In this document: positions 50,382 to 58,049 of the stretch, in pieces
How the letters are laid out: every line of letters begins with the position of its first letter
How positions within the stretch are numbered: position 1 is the first letter of the stretch
DNA from: an uncultured Fenollaria sp.
GTDB lineage: Bacteria; Bacillota; Clostridia; Tissierellales; Peptoniphilaceae
Assembly (NCBI RefSeq): GCF_946221515.1
Contig: NZ_CAMJVK010000003.1
Span: 1 to 62,259 of the forward strand
Reading direction: 5' to 3'
Length of the DNA stretch: 62,259 nucleotides
Made by a program: the position numbers and the translations under genes
The notes under the pieces: model-generated
Told to the model about the DNA's origin: nothing
Databases searched by the model: none
The model's input: the letters and a program-made list of their open reading frames with translations, nothing else

Positions 50382-50503
50382 TTTTGCGTTAAAATGCGCC
50401 CTTACGCTCATTCGCTTGTTCGGCAATGCTCGAGTACAATTCGTACACTCCGCTTGCCTCAAAGCTCCATTTCGCGTAATCATCACATTTTTCCAGCAAA
50501 ATT
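50380..50503 (+). repeat. Structured intergenic element, core type B, copy 1
   Basis: 124 bp. Outer arms AATTTTGC (50380-50387) / GCAAAATT (50496-50503), inner arms AAAATG (50391-50396) / CATTTT (50486-50491), bulges GTT and TCCA. Core: CGCTCATTCGCTT..., GGCAATGCTCGAGTAC, variable loop, GTACACTCCGCTTGCCTC, AAAGCTCCATTTCGCG. The element starts inside the LCP stop codon. Confidence 0.87.
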
Positions 50504-50543
50504 TGTTTGTGCAGACTCTATGTTTAGCAAAATGCATATATTA

Positions 50544-50569
50544 AAGAAGGCAATTGCCTTCTTTTTTTT
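50544..50569 (+). terminator. Terminator of the LCP gene, after element B1
   Basis: AAGAAGGCAA / TTGCCTTCTT stem followed by T-run. Confidence 0.9.
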
Positions 50570-50650
50570 ATGCTTGTATATGATTTTTTATTCAAGTGGG
50601 ATATTAAACTAGTAGTGAGAAAATTGATTTTCACGAGCGCAGCATTCGGA

Positions 50651-50761
50651 ATAAATTGCATTAATTTCTTTGCGCAACGAGCCGCCCGTGGGCTCATCTA
50701 GCTGAGCAAAGCGAACGAATATGAGACCACAGGTGAGTAAGCTTAGAAATTAACAATTTAT
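50651..50761 (+). repeat. Structured intergenic element, core type E
   Basis: 111 bp with the same closing design: outer ATAAATTG (50651-50658) / CAATTTAT (50754-50761), inner TAATTTCT (50662-50669) / AGAAATTA (50745-50752), bulges of three and one bases. The core differs (GAGCC-GCCCGT-GGCTC-type hairpin and AGCAAAGCGAACGAAT). The remaining sequence to 50936 shows no gene; I see only AT-rich DNA with some short repeats. Confidence 0.65.
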
Positions 50762-50936
50762 GTAGACCAGCAAGTGAAGGAAAACAATTTTCGATGTGCA
50801 ATGATTAGGCGTGACATATACATTACGCTTGCTTCGTCAGTCAATTACGCTTTTTTATCCATATCGCATCGTGTTGCAGCTATTTAACTTGCGAAAATAT
50901 ATGAAGAAATCTTAACAATTTATTTATATTTTCCTA

Positions 50937-50965
50937 TTGCTAATTGCCACTATATGTAGTATAAT
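50937..50965 (+). promoter_or_regulatory. nrdDG promoter with NrdR-like box
   Basis: TTGCTA (50937-50942), 17 bp, TATAAT (50960-50965). CCACTATATGTAGTAT (50947-50962) in the spacer matches the NrdR box consensus ACACwATATATwGTGT closely. A weaker match may lie near 50990-51003. Confidence 0.65.
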
Positions 50966-51012
50966 AATATTTGCAATAAGGAGAAGCAATCAAAATATTG
51001 TGGAGGTATGAG

Positions 51013-53133
51013 ATGTATATATTCAAGAGAAGCGGCGAAAAAGTGCCATTTGATGAATCTAAAATTGTTGTAGCTATTAAAAAAGCGATGAATTCTTCAA
51101 CAGGGGTATATGAAGAAGGTCTTGCTGAAAAGATAGCTGACGAGATTAAGAGGGAAGCTGTTGTAGCTGAAAGACCTCTTTCGATTTATGATATCGAAGA
51201 CAAGGTTTACTACAAGCTTATTGAGAACAAAAATCCGGCTACTGCCAGAAGCTATGAAAACTACAAGGCTGTCCAAGCTTTCAAGAGAAAGATCAATACT
51301 ACTGACGAGAGCATTATCGGTCTTCTTGATAGAAAAAACAGTGACTTAATGAAGGAAAACTCTAATAAAAACGCTCACATCGCATCTACTCAAAGGGATT
51401 TGATTGCTGGTGAAGTATCTAAGGACATTGCTAGAAGGCTAATGATTGACGATGACCTTCTTCAAGCACACGACGAAGGCTCCATCCATTTGCACGATAT
51501 GGACTACATCATCCAACCTATGTTTAACTGCTGCCTTGTTAACATGAAGGACATGCTTGACAATGGCACTGTGGTTAATGGTAAATTGATTGAAAGCCCA
51601 AGATCGTTCCAAGTTGCCTGCAATGTCATGACGCAAATCATTGCACAAATCGCATCAAACCAATATGGTGGCCAATCCATTGACATAAAATGTCTTGCGA
51701 AGTACTTAAGACGCAGCTACGAAAAGAATTTGAAGCTTGCTAAGGAAATGTTTGATGACGAGGCAAAGCAAGACGAATTAGCAAGAAAACTTACTCAAAG
51801 GGATCTTGAAAGCGGCATACAAACTATACAATATCAAATAAATACACTTATGACTTCGAATGGTCAAGCGCCTTTCGTTACTCTTTTCATGCACATGGAA
51901 GATGATTTCGAGTATGCGGATGAGCTTGCGATGATCATCGAAGAGATCTTAAAGCAAAGAATTCAAGGCATCAAGAACGAATGCGGTGTTTACGTGACAC
52001 CAGCTTTCCCAAAACTCGTTTACGTGCTTGATGAAAATAACGTTCACAAGGACTCGAAGTACTATTACTTAACTCAAACTGCTATCAAATGTACTGCTAA
52101 GAGGATGTACCCTGACTATATCTCTGCTAAAAAGATGAGAGAAAATTACGAAGGAAACGTTTTTGCGCCTATGGGCTGCAGAGCCTTTCTATCGCCATGG
52201 AAGGATAAGGACGGCAACTACAAGTTTGACGGCAGATTCAACATGGGAGTTGTTTCTCTAAACTTACCGCAAATAGCTATCGTTAGCGGCGGCGACGAAG
52301 AGAAATTCTTTGAAATTCTTGACAAGAGACTTGACCTATGCAGAAAGGCTTGTCTACTTAGATACGATATCTTAAAGAACGTTACAAGCGATTCATCTCC
52401 AATTCACTGGAGACATGGCGCTATCGCTAGACTTAACGAGCATGAGCCAATCAGACCACTTCTTGAGAATGGTTATGCCACTGTAACTTTAGGCTACATC
52501 GGTCTATATGAAGCGACTTATCTAGTTCGCCACACTCCTCACACTGACGAGCACGCGACTGATTTTGCTCTTAAGGTTATGAGAAAAATGAATGAAAAAT
52601 TACAAGCGTGGAAGAAGGAAGATGGCCTTGGCTATGCGCTTTACGGCACTCCTGCTGAAAGCCTTTGCTATAGATTTGCGAAGAAGGACCTTGAAAGATT
52701 TGGCGAGATTAAAAACGTTACTGACAAGGGTTATTACACAAACTCTTTCCACGTTGATGTTAGAGAGCATATATCTGTATTTGACAAGTTTAAGTTTGAA
52801 GCACAATTCCAAGCACTATCAAAGGGCGGCTGCATCAGTTACGCTGAAATACCTAACATGGGCCATAACCTAGAAGCGCTTGAAACCATAGTTCAATACA
52901 TTTATGACAATATTCAATATGCAGAATTCAATACAAAGTCCGACTATTGCCACGTTTGCGGTTATGATGGCGAGATTATAATCAATGATCATAACGAATG
53001 GGAATGCCCACAATGTCACAACAAAGACCAAGCTAAGATGAATGTTACAAGAAGGACATGCGGCTACCTTGGCGAAAACTTCTGGAATGAAGGAAAAACT
53101 AAGGAGATAAAGCAAAGGGTACTTCACATATAA
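51013..53133 (+). CDS. nrdD: Anaerobic (class III) ribonucleoside-triphosphate reductase
   Basis: A 706-aa glycyl-radical enzyme that makes deoxynucleotides without oxygen. Residues 1-90 form an ATP-cone regulatory domain (KRSGEKVPFDESKIVVAI). The C-terminus holds the zinc site (CHVCGYDGE ... WECPQCHNKD) and the glycyl radical segment RRTCGYLGENFW about 25 residues from the end. I start at ATG 51013 behind TGGAGG; the frame extends further without a ribosome site. Its stop overlaps the nrdG start. Confidence 0.96.
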   Translation: MYIFKRSGEKVPFDESKIVVAIKKAMNSSTGVYEEGLAEKIADEIKREAVVAERPLSIYDIEDKVYYKLIENKNPATARSYENYKAVQAFKRKINTTDESIIGLLDRKNSDLMKENSNKNAHIASTQRDLIAGEVSKDIARRLMIDDDLLQAHDEGSIHLHDMDYIIQPMFNCCLVNMKDMLDNGTVVNGKLIESPRSFQVACNVMTQIIAQIASNQYGGQSIDIKCLAKYLRRSYEKNLKLAKEMFDDEAKQDELARKLTQRDLESGIQTIQYQINTLMTSNGQAPFVTLFMHMEDDFEYADELAMIIEEILKQRIQGIKNECGVYVTPAFPKLVYVLDENNVHKDSKYYYLTQTAIKCTAKRMYPDYISAKKMRENYEGNVFAPMGCRAFLSPWKDKDGNYKFDGRFNMGVVSLNLPQIAIVSGGDEEKFFEILDKRLDLCRKACLLRYDILKNVTSDSSPIHWRHGAIARLNEHEPIRPLLENGYATVTLGYIGLYEATYLVRHTPHTDEHATDFALKVMRKMNEKLQAWKKEDGLGYALYGTPAESLCYRFAKKDLERFGEIKNVTDKGYYTNSFHVDVREHISVFDKFKFEAQFQALSKGGCISYAEIPNMGHNLEALETIVQYIYDNIQYAEFNTKSDYCHVCGYDGEIIINDHNEWECPQCHNKDQAKMNVTRRTCGYLGENFWNEGKTKEIKQRVLHI

Positions 53134-53642
53134 TGAATTACGCGCAAATTAGGAAGTACGACATAGCTAACGGCCCAGGCGTTAGAACGACTATATTCTT
53201 AACGGGCTGCACCTTGAATTGCAAAAACTGTTTCAATAAAGAGTACCAAGACTTTCATTTTGGCAAAGTCTTTGATGAAAAAGCTTTCGATGAGCTTATG
53301 GACTGCTTAAATGATGATAATATCCGCGGCCTATCGGTTTTAGGAGGCGAGCCCTTTGATAATCTTGATGGACTTAAGGATTTAATCGCAAGTGTAAGAG
53401 CTAAGACGGACAAAGATATATGGGTTTACTCTGGTTACACTTTTGAAGAGCTAGTTCAAAAAGACGGGGCTATGGACGTCTTGAAGAATATAGATGTTTT
53501 GGTGGACGGACGCTTCGTAGAAGATTTAAAAGATTTGAAGCTAAAGTTCAGAGGTTCATCAAACCAAAGGATTATTGATATGAAGAGGACGCTTGATGAA
53601 GATAAAATTTTACTCATGGATAAATATATGAAAGAAGATTGA
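53133..53642 (+). CDS. nrdG: Class III reductase activating enzyme (radical SAM)
   Basis: A 169-aa radical-SAM protein with the CTLNCKNC (CxxxCxxC) [4Fe-4S] motif near residue 26 and the GGEPF motif that helps to bind SAM. It abstracts hydrogen from the NrdD glycine. Its ATG overlaps the nrdD TAA by one base. The terminator stem begins inside its stop codon region. Confidence 0.95.
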   Translation: MNYAQIRKYDIANGPGVRTTIFLTGCTLNCKNCFNKEYQDFHFGKVFDEKAFDELMDCLNDDNIRGLSVLGGEPFDNLDGLKDLIASVRAKTDKDIWVYSGYTFEELVQKDGAMDVLKNIDVLVDGRFVEDLKDLKLKFRGSSNQRIIDMKRTLDEDKILLMDKYMKED

Positions 53643-53661
53643 TTATTCAGTCTTCTTTTTT
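53634..53661 (+). terminator. nrdDG terminator
   Basis: GAAGATTGA / TCAGTCTTC stem with TTAT loop, then six T. Confidence 0.85.
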
Positions 53662-53735
53662 ATGCTTAATTTTACAAGGTGGCAAATCCATTAACATAGA
53701 ATGGATAGATAGAAATTTATTTTTGCAAAAAATTC

Positions 53736-53764
53736 TTGACAAAGAGGGGAATTTATTGTATACT
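53736..53764 (+). promoter_or_regulatory. Promoter of rpsF-ssb-rpsR
   Basis: TTGACA (53736-53741), 17 bp, TATACT (53759-53764). The 60-nt leader that follows contains two hairpins, CAAGGTAACCTTG and GCTCTTTA-TTTA-TTAAAGAGC, which could serve autoregulation; the known S6-S18 binding motif was not clearly seen. Confidence 0.8.
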
Positions 53765-53824
53765 TACAAGGTAACCTTGCTCTTTATTTATTAAAGAGCC
53801 ATAAGTCCAAAAGGAGGTGGAAAG

Positions 53825-54115
53825 ATGAAAAAATATGAAGCAATGTATGTTTTTTATCCTGAAACAAGTGAGGAAGCTAGAAATAAATTCCTTGATAGGG
53901 TAAAATCAATAATCGAAGCTGAAGAAGGTAAAGTAACTAACACTGATGATTGGGGCCTAAGAAAATTAGCATACCAAATCAAATTCAAAACAGAAGGCTA
54001 CTACTTCTTAATGAACTTTGAAGCAGAAGAAGACACTATTCTAGAACTTACTAGAGTAGCAAGAATCACTGACGTTTTACTACGTCACATGATAGTAACA
54101 GACGAAGATAAATAA
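53825..54115 (+). CDS. rpsF: 30S ribosomal protein S6
   Basis: A 96-aa protein with the S6 pattern: MKKYEAMYVFYPET at the start, DDWGLRKLAYQIKFKTEGYYFLMNF in the middle. Strong AAAGGAGGTGG site. First gene of the conserved rpsF-ssb-rpsR operon. Confidence 0.97.
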   Translation: MKKYEAMYVFYPETSEEARNKFLDRVKSIIEAEEGKVTNTDDWGLRKLAYQIKFKTEGYYFLMNFEAEEDTILELTRVARITDVLLRHMIVTDEDK

Positions 54116-54126
54116 GAGGTGAAGAG

Positions 54127-54582
54127 ATGAACGTATGTAGTTTAATCGGAAGATTAACAAGAGATCCTGAGCTTAGATACACACCTAACACAAATCAAGC
54201 AGTTATCACATTTACTATAGCTGTTGATAAGGGCCTATCTAGAGAAAAAAGAGAAGAAATGGAAGCAAAGGGCATGCCAACAGCAGACTTTATTTCCATC
54301 GTAGCTTGGGGAAGAACTGCAGAGAATATCAGTAATTATGTTTCAAAGGGCAACATGGTTGGAGTAACAGGTCGTATTCAATCTAGAACATATGAAGCTA
54401 AAGACGGTACAAAAAGGTACGTAACAGAAGTCATAGCTTCATCCGTAGAGTTCCTAGAAAGAAAGAACATCACTTCACAAGCTCCAAATCAATCACATGA
54501 AGATTACTTCAATTCAGACGAAGATTTTTCAAACATTGACGACGGCTTTGCTCCTGGAAGCAATAGGGATATTCCATTTTAA
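54127..54582 (+). CDS. ssb: Single-stranded DNA-binding protein
   Basis: A 151-aa SSB: N-terminal OB fold (MNVCSLIGRLTRDPELRYT ... FISIVAWGRTAENI), disordered acidic linker, and the protein-interaction tip NRDIPF at the C-terminus. Lies between rpsF and rpsR as in most Firmicutes. Confidence 0.97.
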   Translation: MNVCSLIGRLTRDPELRYTPNTNQAVITFTIAVDKGLSREKREEMEAKGMPTADFISIVAWGRTAENISNYVSKGNMVGVTGRIQSRTYEAKDGTKRYVTEVIASSVEFLERKNITSQAPNQSHEDYFNSDEDFSNIDDGFAPGSNRDIPF

Positions 54583-54599
54583 TTAAAGGAGGGAATATA

Positions 54600-54824
54600 A
54601 TGCAAAGAAGATTCAGACCTAGAAAAAAAGTATGTGCTTTCTGCCAAGAAAAGAATGAACACATCGACTATAAAGATGTAGCTAAACTAAGAAAATACAT
54701 CACAGAAAAGGGTAAAATCTTACCAAGAAGAATAACAGGCACTTGCGCTAAACACCAAAGAGAAATCACAAGAGCTATCAAGAGAGCAAGACAAGTGGCA
54801 CTATTGCCTTACACTCAAGACTAG
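54600..54824 (+). CDS. rpsR: 30S ribosomal protein S18
   Basis: A 74-aa S18 (RRFRPRKKVCAFCQEK, LRKYITEKGKILPRRITG). It keeps the CxxC zinc-type form (CAFC plus later Cys/His), so it is the C+ variant. AAGGAGGG precedes the ATG. Element C2 begins six bases after the stop. Confidence 0.97.
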   Translation: MQRRFRPRKKVCAFCQEKNEHIDYKDVAKLRKYITEKGKILPRRITGTCAKHQREITRAIKRARQVALLPYTQD

Positions 54825-54829
54825 TGCAC

Positions 54830-54950
54830 TTTTGCATTAAAATCGCGGTCTTTGCTAGTTTCGAATTTTTTGTCGCTGCGGAGTGCGGTTCGCACACCTC
54901 ACTCCAAAAAATTCTGTACAACGCAAATCCCATCGATTTTCTTTGCAAAA
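54830..54950 (+). repeat. Structured intergenic element, core type C, copy 2
   Basis: 121 bp, same length as copy 1. Outer arms TTTTGCA (54830-54836) / TGCAAAA (54944-54950), inner arms AAAATCG (54839-54845) / CGATTTT (54934-54940), bulges TT and CTT. The internal hairpin is GAGTGCG-GTT-CGCAC..CTC against GAGTGCG-CATTTG-CAC..CTC in copy 1. Confidence 0.87.
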
Positions 54951-55001
54951 TTGCGGTATAGCGAAATTTTTTGTGTGCTTTTGCAAAATAAATAAACTAT
55001 T

Positions 55002-55031
55002 AAAAGCTTTCACTTCGGTGAGAGCTTTTTT
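55002..55031 (+). terminator. Terminator of rpsF-ssb-rpsR, after element C2
   Basis: AAAAGCTTTCAC-TTCG-GTGAGAGCTTTT, then T-run. Beyond it, to 55236, lie a short element remnant (TTTTGTTAAGCCCATGCACC, near 55066) and an AT-rich promoter region. Confidence 0.85.
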
Positions 55032-55236
55032 GATGCAAAACGCAAATCCATCGTAGCGTAAATTTTGTTAAGCCCATGCACCAAGAGAACGAATGAAACG
55101 AAGTTTGGTTAGAAAAAAATACTTTTAAGTTATACTATACATTTTGTTTACATGCTGTCTGGGTGGCTAAATTATTAGTGAATTTATAAAATATTTATTG
55201 TATAATAATTATATACAAAAACACGGAGGGCAATAT

Positions 55237-55320
55237 ATGAGATTTTATGAAAGTAAGGTAGAAGAAAAAATGATAAAGAAAACTTTTCACACTGCGAGGA
55301 TAAATAAATTATGCTTATGA
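55237..55320 (+). CDS. Possible 27-codon small gene or leader peptide before the RDD gene
   Basis: ATG 55237 follows CGGAGGG at good spacing and encodes a basic 27-residue peptide (MRFYESKVEEKMIKKTF...). Its TGA overlaps the ATG at 55317 of the next gene (ATGA), a classical coupling arrangement. TATAAT (55202-55207 region) is near. I do not recognise the sequence; it may be the remnant of a longer gene. Confidence 0.45.
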   Translation: MRFYESKVEEKMIKKTFHTARINKLCL

Positions 55321-55820
55321 ATAATAATCCAATATCATTAAAAAAACGAATGAAAGAATTATTTTTTGATTATTTAATTATTCTTTTGTATTTAGCATTT
55401 TTATTTGGAGTAAGCATGGCAGTTTATTATCTATTTTTTAAAGGAATCCCAAAAATGAATGAACTACAATCACAATTAATTGCATTATTAACATCTGTTA
55501 TTCCAATTATTTTGATTTTTTCTTATTTGGATTATTCAAAAGATGGCAGTATTGGTAAACGAAAAGCGGGGTTAAAAGTTATCTATAAACATAAATCTTT
55601 AAAAGCAAGTTTTAAAAGAAACGTAATTAAATTTTTACCATGGCAAATAGGACATATGAGTACGATTCATGGAATTTATACTGACTTTGATGTATGGGCT
55701 ATCGTGTTGTTTTTTATAGGCATCGGATTTGCGGTACTGCTGTTATTAATGGGTCTTATACGTAATGATAAAAGACATTTGGGTGATTTGTTGGCAAATA
55801 CCCAAGTGCAAAATCAATAG
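55317..55820 (+). CDS. RDD-family membrane protein
   Basis: About 167 aa. Three or four helices with RDD features: SLKKRMKELFFDYLIIL at the start (the Arg-Asp pattern) and a DYSKDGSIGKRKAGLKVIY loop, then KRHLGDLLANTQV at the end, as in RDD proteins. Function of the family is poorly known; some act as ion antiporters. I prefer ATG 55317, coupled to the small frame, over ATG 55311. The gene is more AT-rich than its neighbours. Confidence 0.8.
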   Translation: MNNNPISLKKRMKELFFDYLIILLYLAFLFGVSMAVYYLFFKGIPKMNELQSQLIALLTSVIPIILIFSYLDYSKDGSIGKRKAGLKVIYKHKSLKASFKRNVIKFLPWQIGHMSTIHGIYTDFDVWAIVLFFIGIGFAVLLLLMGLIRNDKRHLGDLLANTQVQNQ

Positions 55821-56028
55821 AAAGTAGTTAGTAAGATAAGAGTTTGAACTTTATAAAGAAGATAAAATATAAGTTAAAAAACAAGGGATAGACCTTAGAT
55901 GTGAAGACTTTTTTGCATGCTATATTACATATCTATTAAATATCGAGAAAATACTTTTATTTTCACTTGTTTAGGTATATAATATATATATAAGTAAAGT
56001 AATAAAAAGTGATAAAAGGAGGTTTATT

Positions 56029-56916
56029 ATGAAAAAGATTTTATCATTTGCTTTAGTTTTTGTACTCGTTTTGTCTATGACTATGAACATTTCTATGGCG
56101 AAGCTTCTTAAAGGGGAGATAGTAGGTTTTGCAGTTGATGTAGGACCAGAAGATGCCAGTATATTTATAGCTGACAAAACTTATCCTGTTAAGAATGGAA
56201 CTATATTATTTATCAACGGAGAGATAATTCCTGAAGCTGAAGTCATTATGGACGGCGGCAAGGCCATGCTACCTCTAAGGCTTATTGCTGAAAAGCTTGG
56301 CTACGAACTTGGCTGGAACGGCGCTGAGAAAAAGGTTACGCTTAAGAAAGCTGATAATATGATTGACTTAAGTCCAAATAAGGATGACATGGCTAAGCTT
56401 ATCAAGAATATTACTTATGTAAGCCCAGATTTTGTAGAAAAGAATCTTGCTGAAAGCGCTCTAGTGACTGAAAGTTTAGGCAAGGACTTCAAAAAATTCT
56501 ATGAAACACAGATGCCTATAACTCAAGATAAGACCATTGAAAGAAGCTTAAGAAATGTCATCATTGATGAAAAGCACGAGTACAAGGACAATATTAGCTC
56601 GGATGAGGCCATGAAGCTAATTAAAGAGATATGTCTTGAAGGCCTAAAGAATTTTGAAAAAGTAATGAAGGAAAAAGCAAAGGACGAGCCAAATAGATTT
56701 GACGATGACATAAAATTAATCGAAAAAGATATCAATAGAATGATCTACATTGGCGAAGTATCTAAGTTTTATAGATACACAATAGGACCTTACGATGTTT
56801 TATATGACAGAACAGATGGCAAAATCTACTTCCAAATATATCAAGCAGAGACTAGAATTAAGGAAGTGGATGTGAATGATCCGAATCTTTATTTAAACAT
56901 TTTTATCATTGGTTAA
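56029..56916 (+). CDS. Secreted protein with a stalk (copper-amine-oxidase-N-like) domain
   Basis: A 295-aa exported protein with a signal peptide to about residue 24 (SMTMNISMA|K). Residues about 25-110 match the stalk domain: INGEIIPEAEVIMDGGKAML, then PLRLIAEKLGYELGWNGAEK. This module is shared with the binding protein at 43232-44431 although the name does not imply copper oxidase activity. The C-terminal ~180 residues are helical and charged and I do not recognise them. AAAGGAGG before the ATG. Confidence 0.82.
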   Translation: MKKILSFALVFVLVLSMTMNISMAKLLKGEIVGFAVDVGPEDASIFIADKTYPVKNGTILFINGEIIPEAEVIMDGGKAMLPLRLIAEKLGYELGWNGAEKKVTLKKADNMIDLSPNKDDMAKLIKNITYVSPDFVEKNLAESALVTESLGKDFKKFYETQMPITQDKTIERSLRNVIIDEKHEYKDNISSDEAMKLIKEICLEGLKNFEKVMKEKAKDEPNRFDDDIKLIEKDINRMIYIGEVSKFYRYTIGPYDVLYDRTDGKIYFQIYQAETRIKEVDVNDPNLYLNIFIIG

Positions 56917-56925
56917 AATTTCTGT

Positions 56926-57047
56926 GGTTTTTTGTTAAAACAAGCCCTTTCGCTCATTCGCTTTTCGGCAATGCTCGAGTACATTTGTACACTCCGCTTG
57001 CCTCAAAGCTCCATTTCGCGAAATCATCTTGTTTTATTCAAAAAATC
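56926..57047 (+). repeat. Structured intergenic element, core type B, copy 2
   Basis: 122 bp. Outer arms GGTTTTTTG (56926-56934) / CAAAAAATC (57039-57047), inner arms AAAACAAG (56937-56944) / CTTGTTTT (57028-57035), bulges TT and ATT. Core nearly identical to copy 1. A type C fragment (AAAAAATTCTGTACAACGCA) follows at about 57065-57088. Confidence 0.87.
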
Positions 57048-57171
57048 ACTATAAATTTTGAATAAAAAATTCTGTACAACGCAAATCCCTAAAATTATAT
57101 TTACGAAATCATTTTTTATATCTAAATAAATTTTGGTGTTTTATAATTTAATTTTAAGTAGGTAATGAGAC

Positions 57172-57537
57172 ATGAAGAAAAAAATTATCATAATAAGTAT
57201 AATGATAGTTCTTGTGCTTCTTGCATTTGTTTTTACATTGAAGAAAAATAGGCAAATGCAAGCTGTGCCCCTATCGGAAATAATCATTCGTGAAGTGTCT
57301 TTATCAGAGCAGAAATTCACACTTAGTGGAAGTTTTGTTTCTAGCGGAAAAAGTTTTCGAAATTACACATATACTATAGATGGAGATAGCCTCTATATTG
57401 TTATAAATGGTGGACTTGTCACAAAAGAATATCCATCTGGAGATTTTTCTATAAAGATTGAGGACGAAAATTTGAAAAATGTTAGCAAAGTATTTCTAAA
57501 ACATGGGGAAGTTAATGATCAAATAATTATAAAGTAA
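57172..57537 (+). CDS. Membrane-anchored protein of unknown function
   Basis: A 121-aa protein: a basic start, one helix (IIIISIMIVLVLLAFVFTL) and an extracytoplasmic domain of about 95 residues rich in beta strands (FTLSGSFVSSGKSFRNYTYT). No lipobox. Not recognised. AGGTAATGAG lies before the ATG as a weak ribosome site. Confidence 0.65.
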   Translation: MKKKIIIISIMIVLVLLAFVFTLKKNRQMQAVPLSEIIIREVSLSEQKFTLSGSFVSSGKSFRNYTYTIDGDSLYIVINGGLVTKEYPSGDFSIKIEDENLKNVSKVFLKHGEVNDQIIIK

Positions 57538-57616
57538 TATAAGCTTTTACACAATTTGCATAAATGACTTTTTAGTATTATAATATAAATAAGTTTATTA
57601 GGGTAGGGGTGTCAAA

Positions 57617-57985
57617 ATGACGGAACTTAATAAAACAAAGTCAAAAAGCAAAGTAAGTAAGATATATAATTGCACTGTTTTAGGCATATATGCCTTGGTT
57701 TTGCTAGCGTATATAGTTTTTAAGCTTATGGGTAATGATATAAAGGCAGATGATATCTTCATTAACGCTGTGCTACAAAGTTTATTATTTGCCTTAGTAG
57801 GGTTGATATTTATCCCAAAAAATACTCTTACATGGATAAACATTATCTTGCCTGTGGTAATAAATCTACCATACTTCTTAGGTATTGTAGCTGTTACGCA
57901 TGCTTTGGATATTATGGGGATTGCATCTTATTACTTTGAGCAAGTGATTAAGTCACCAATAAATTTAATAAAAGCATTTTTCTAA
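57617..57985 (+). CDS. Small membrane protein of unknown function
   Basis: A 122-aa protein with a charged start (MTELNKTKSKSKVSK) and three or four hydrophobic segments (about 20-40, 48-65, 72-95). Preceded by GGGTAGGGG. Not recognised; it follows the previous membrane gene after 79 bp. Confidence 0.65.
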   Translation: MTELNKTKSKSKVSKIYNCTVLGIYALVLLAYIVFKLMGNDIKADDIFINAVLQSLLFALVGLIFIPKNTLTWINIILPVVINLPYFLGIVAVTHALDIMGIASYYFEQVIKSPINLIKAFF

Positions 57986-57995
57986 ATTTTGCGCA

Positions 57996-58036
57996 TAAAA
58001 ATGCAGCTACATCATCATGTAGCTGCATTAATTTTT
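57996..58036. terminator. Bidirectional terminator between the small membrane gene and hydA
   Basis: AATGCAGCTACAT / ATGTAGCTGCATT with A- and T-rich flanks. Confidence 0.9.
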
Positions 58037-58049
58037 ATCTATTATCTAA

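Noticed and set aside
50394..50612. Protein-coding frames in the repeat regions (also at 33854-34108, 37949-38215 and 54830-54950)
   Set aside because: They follow the repeat elements, have no ribosome sites, and change frame between copies while arm pairing is kept; coding potential is not credible.
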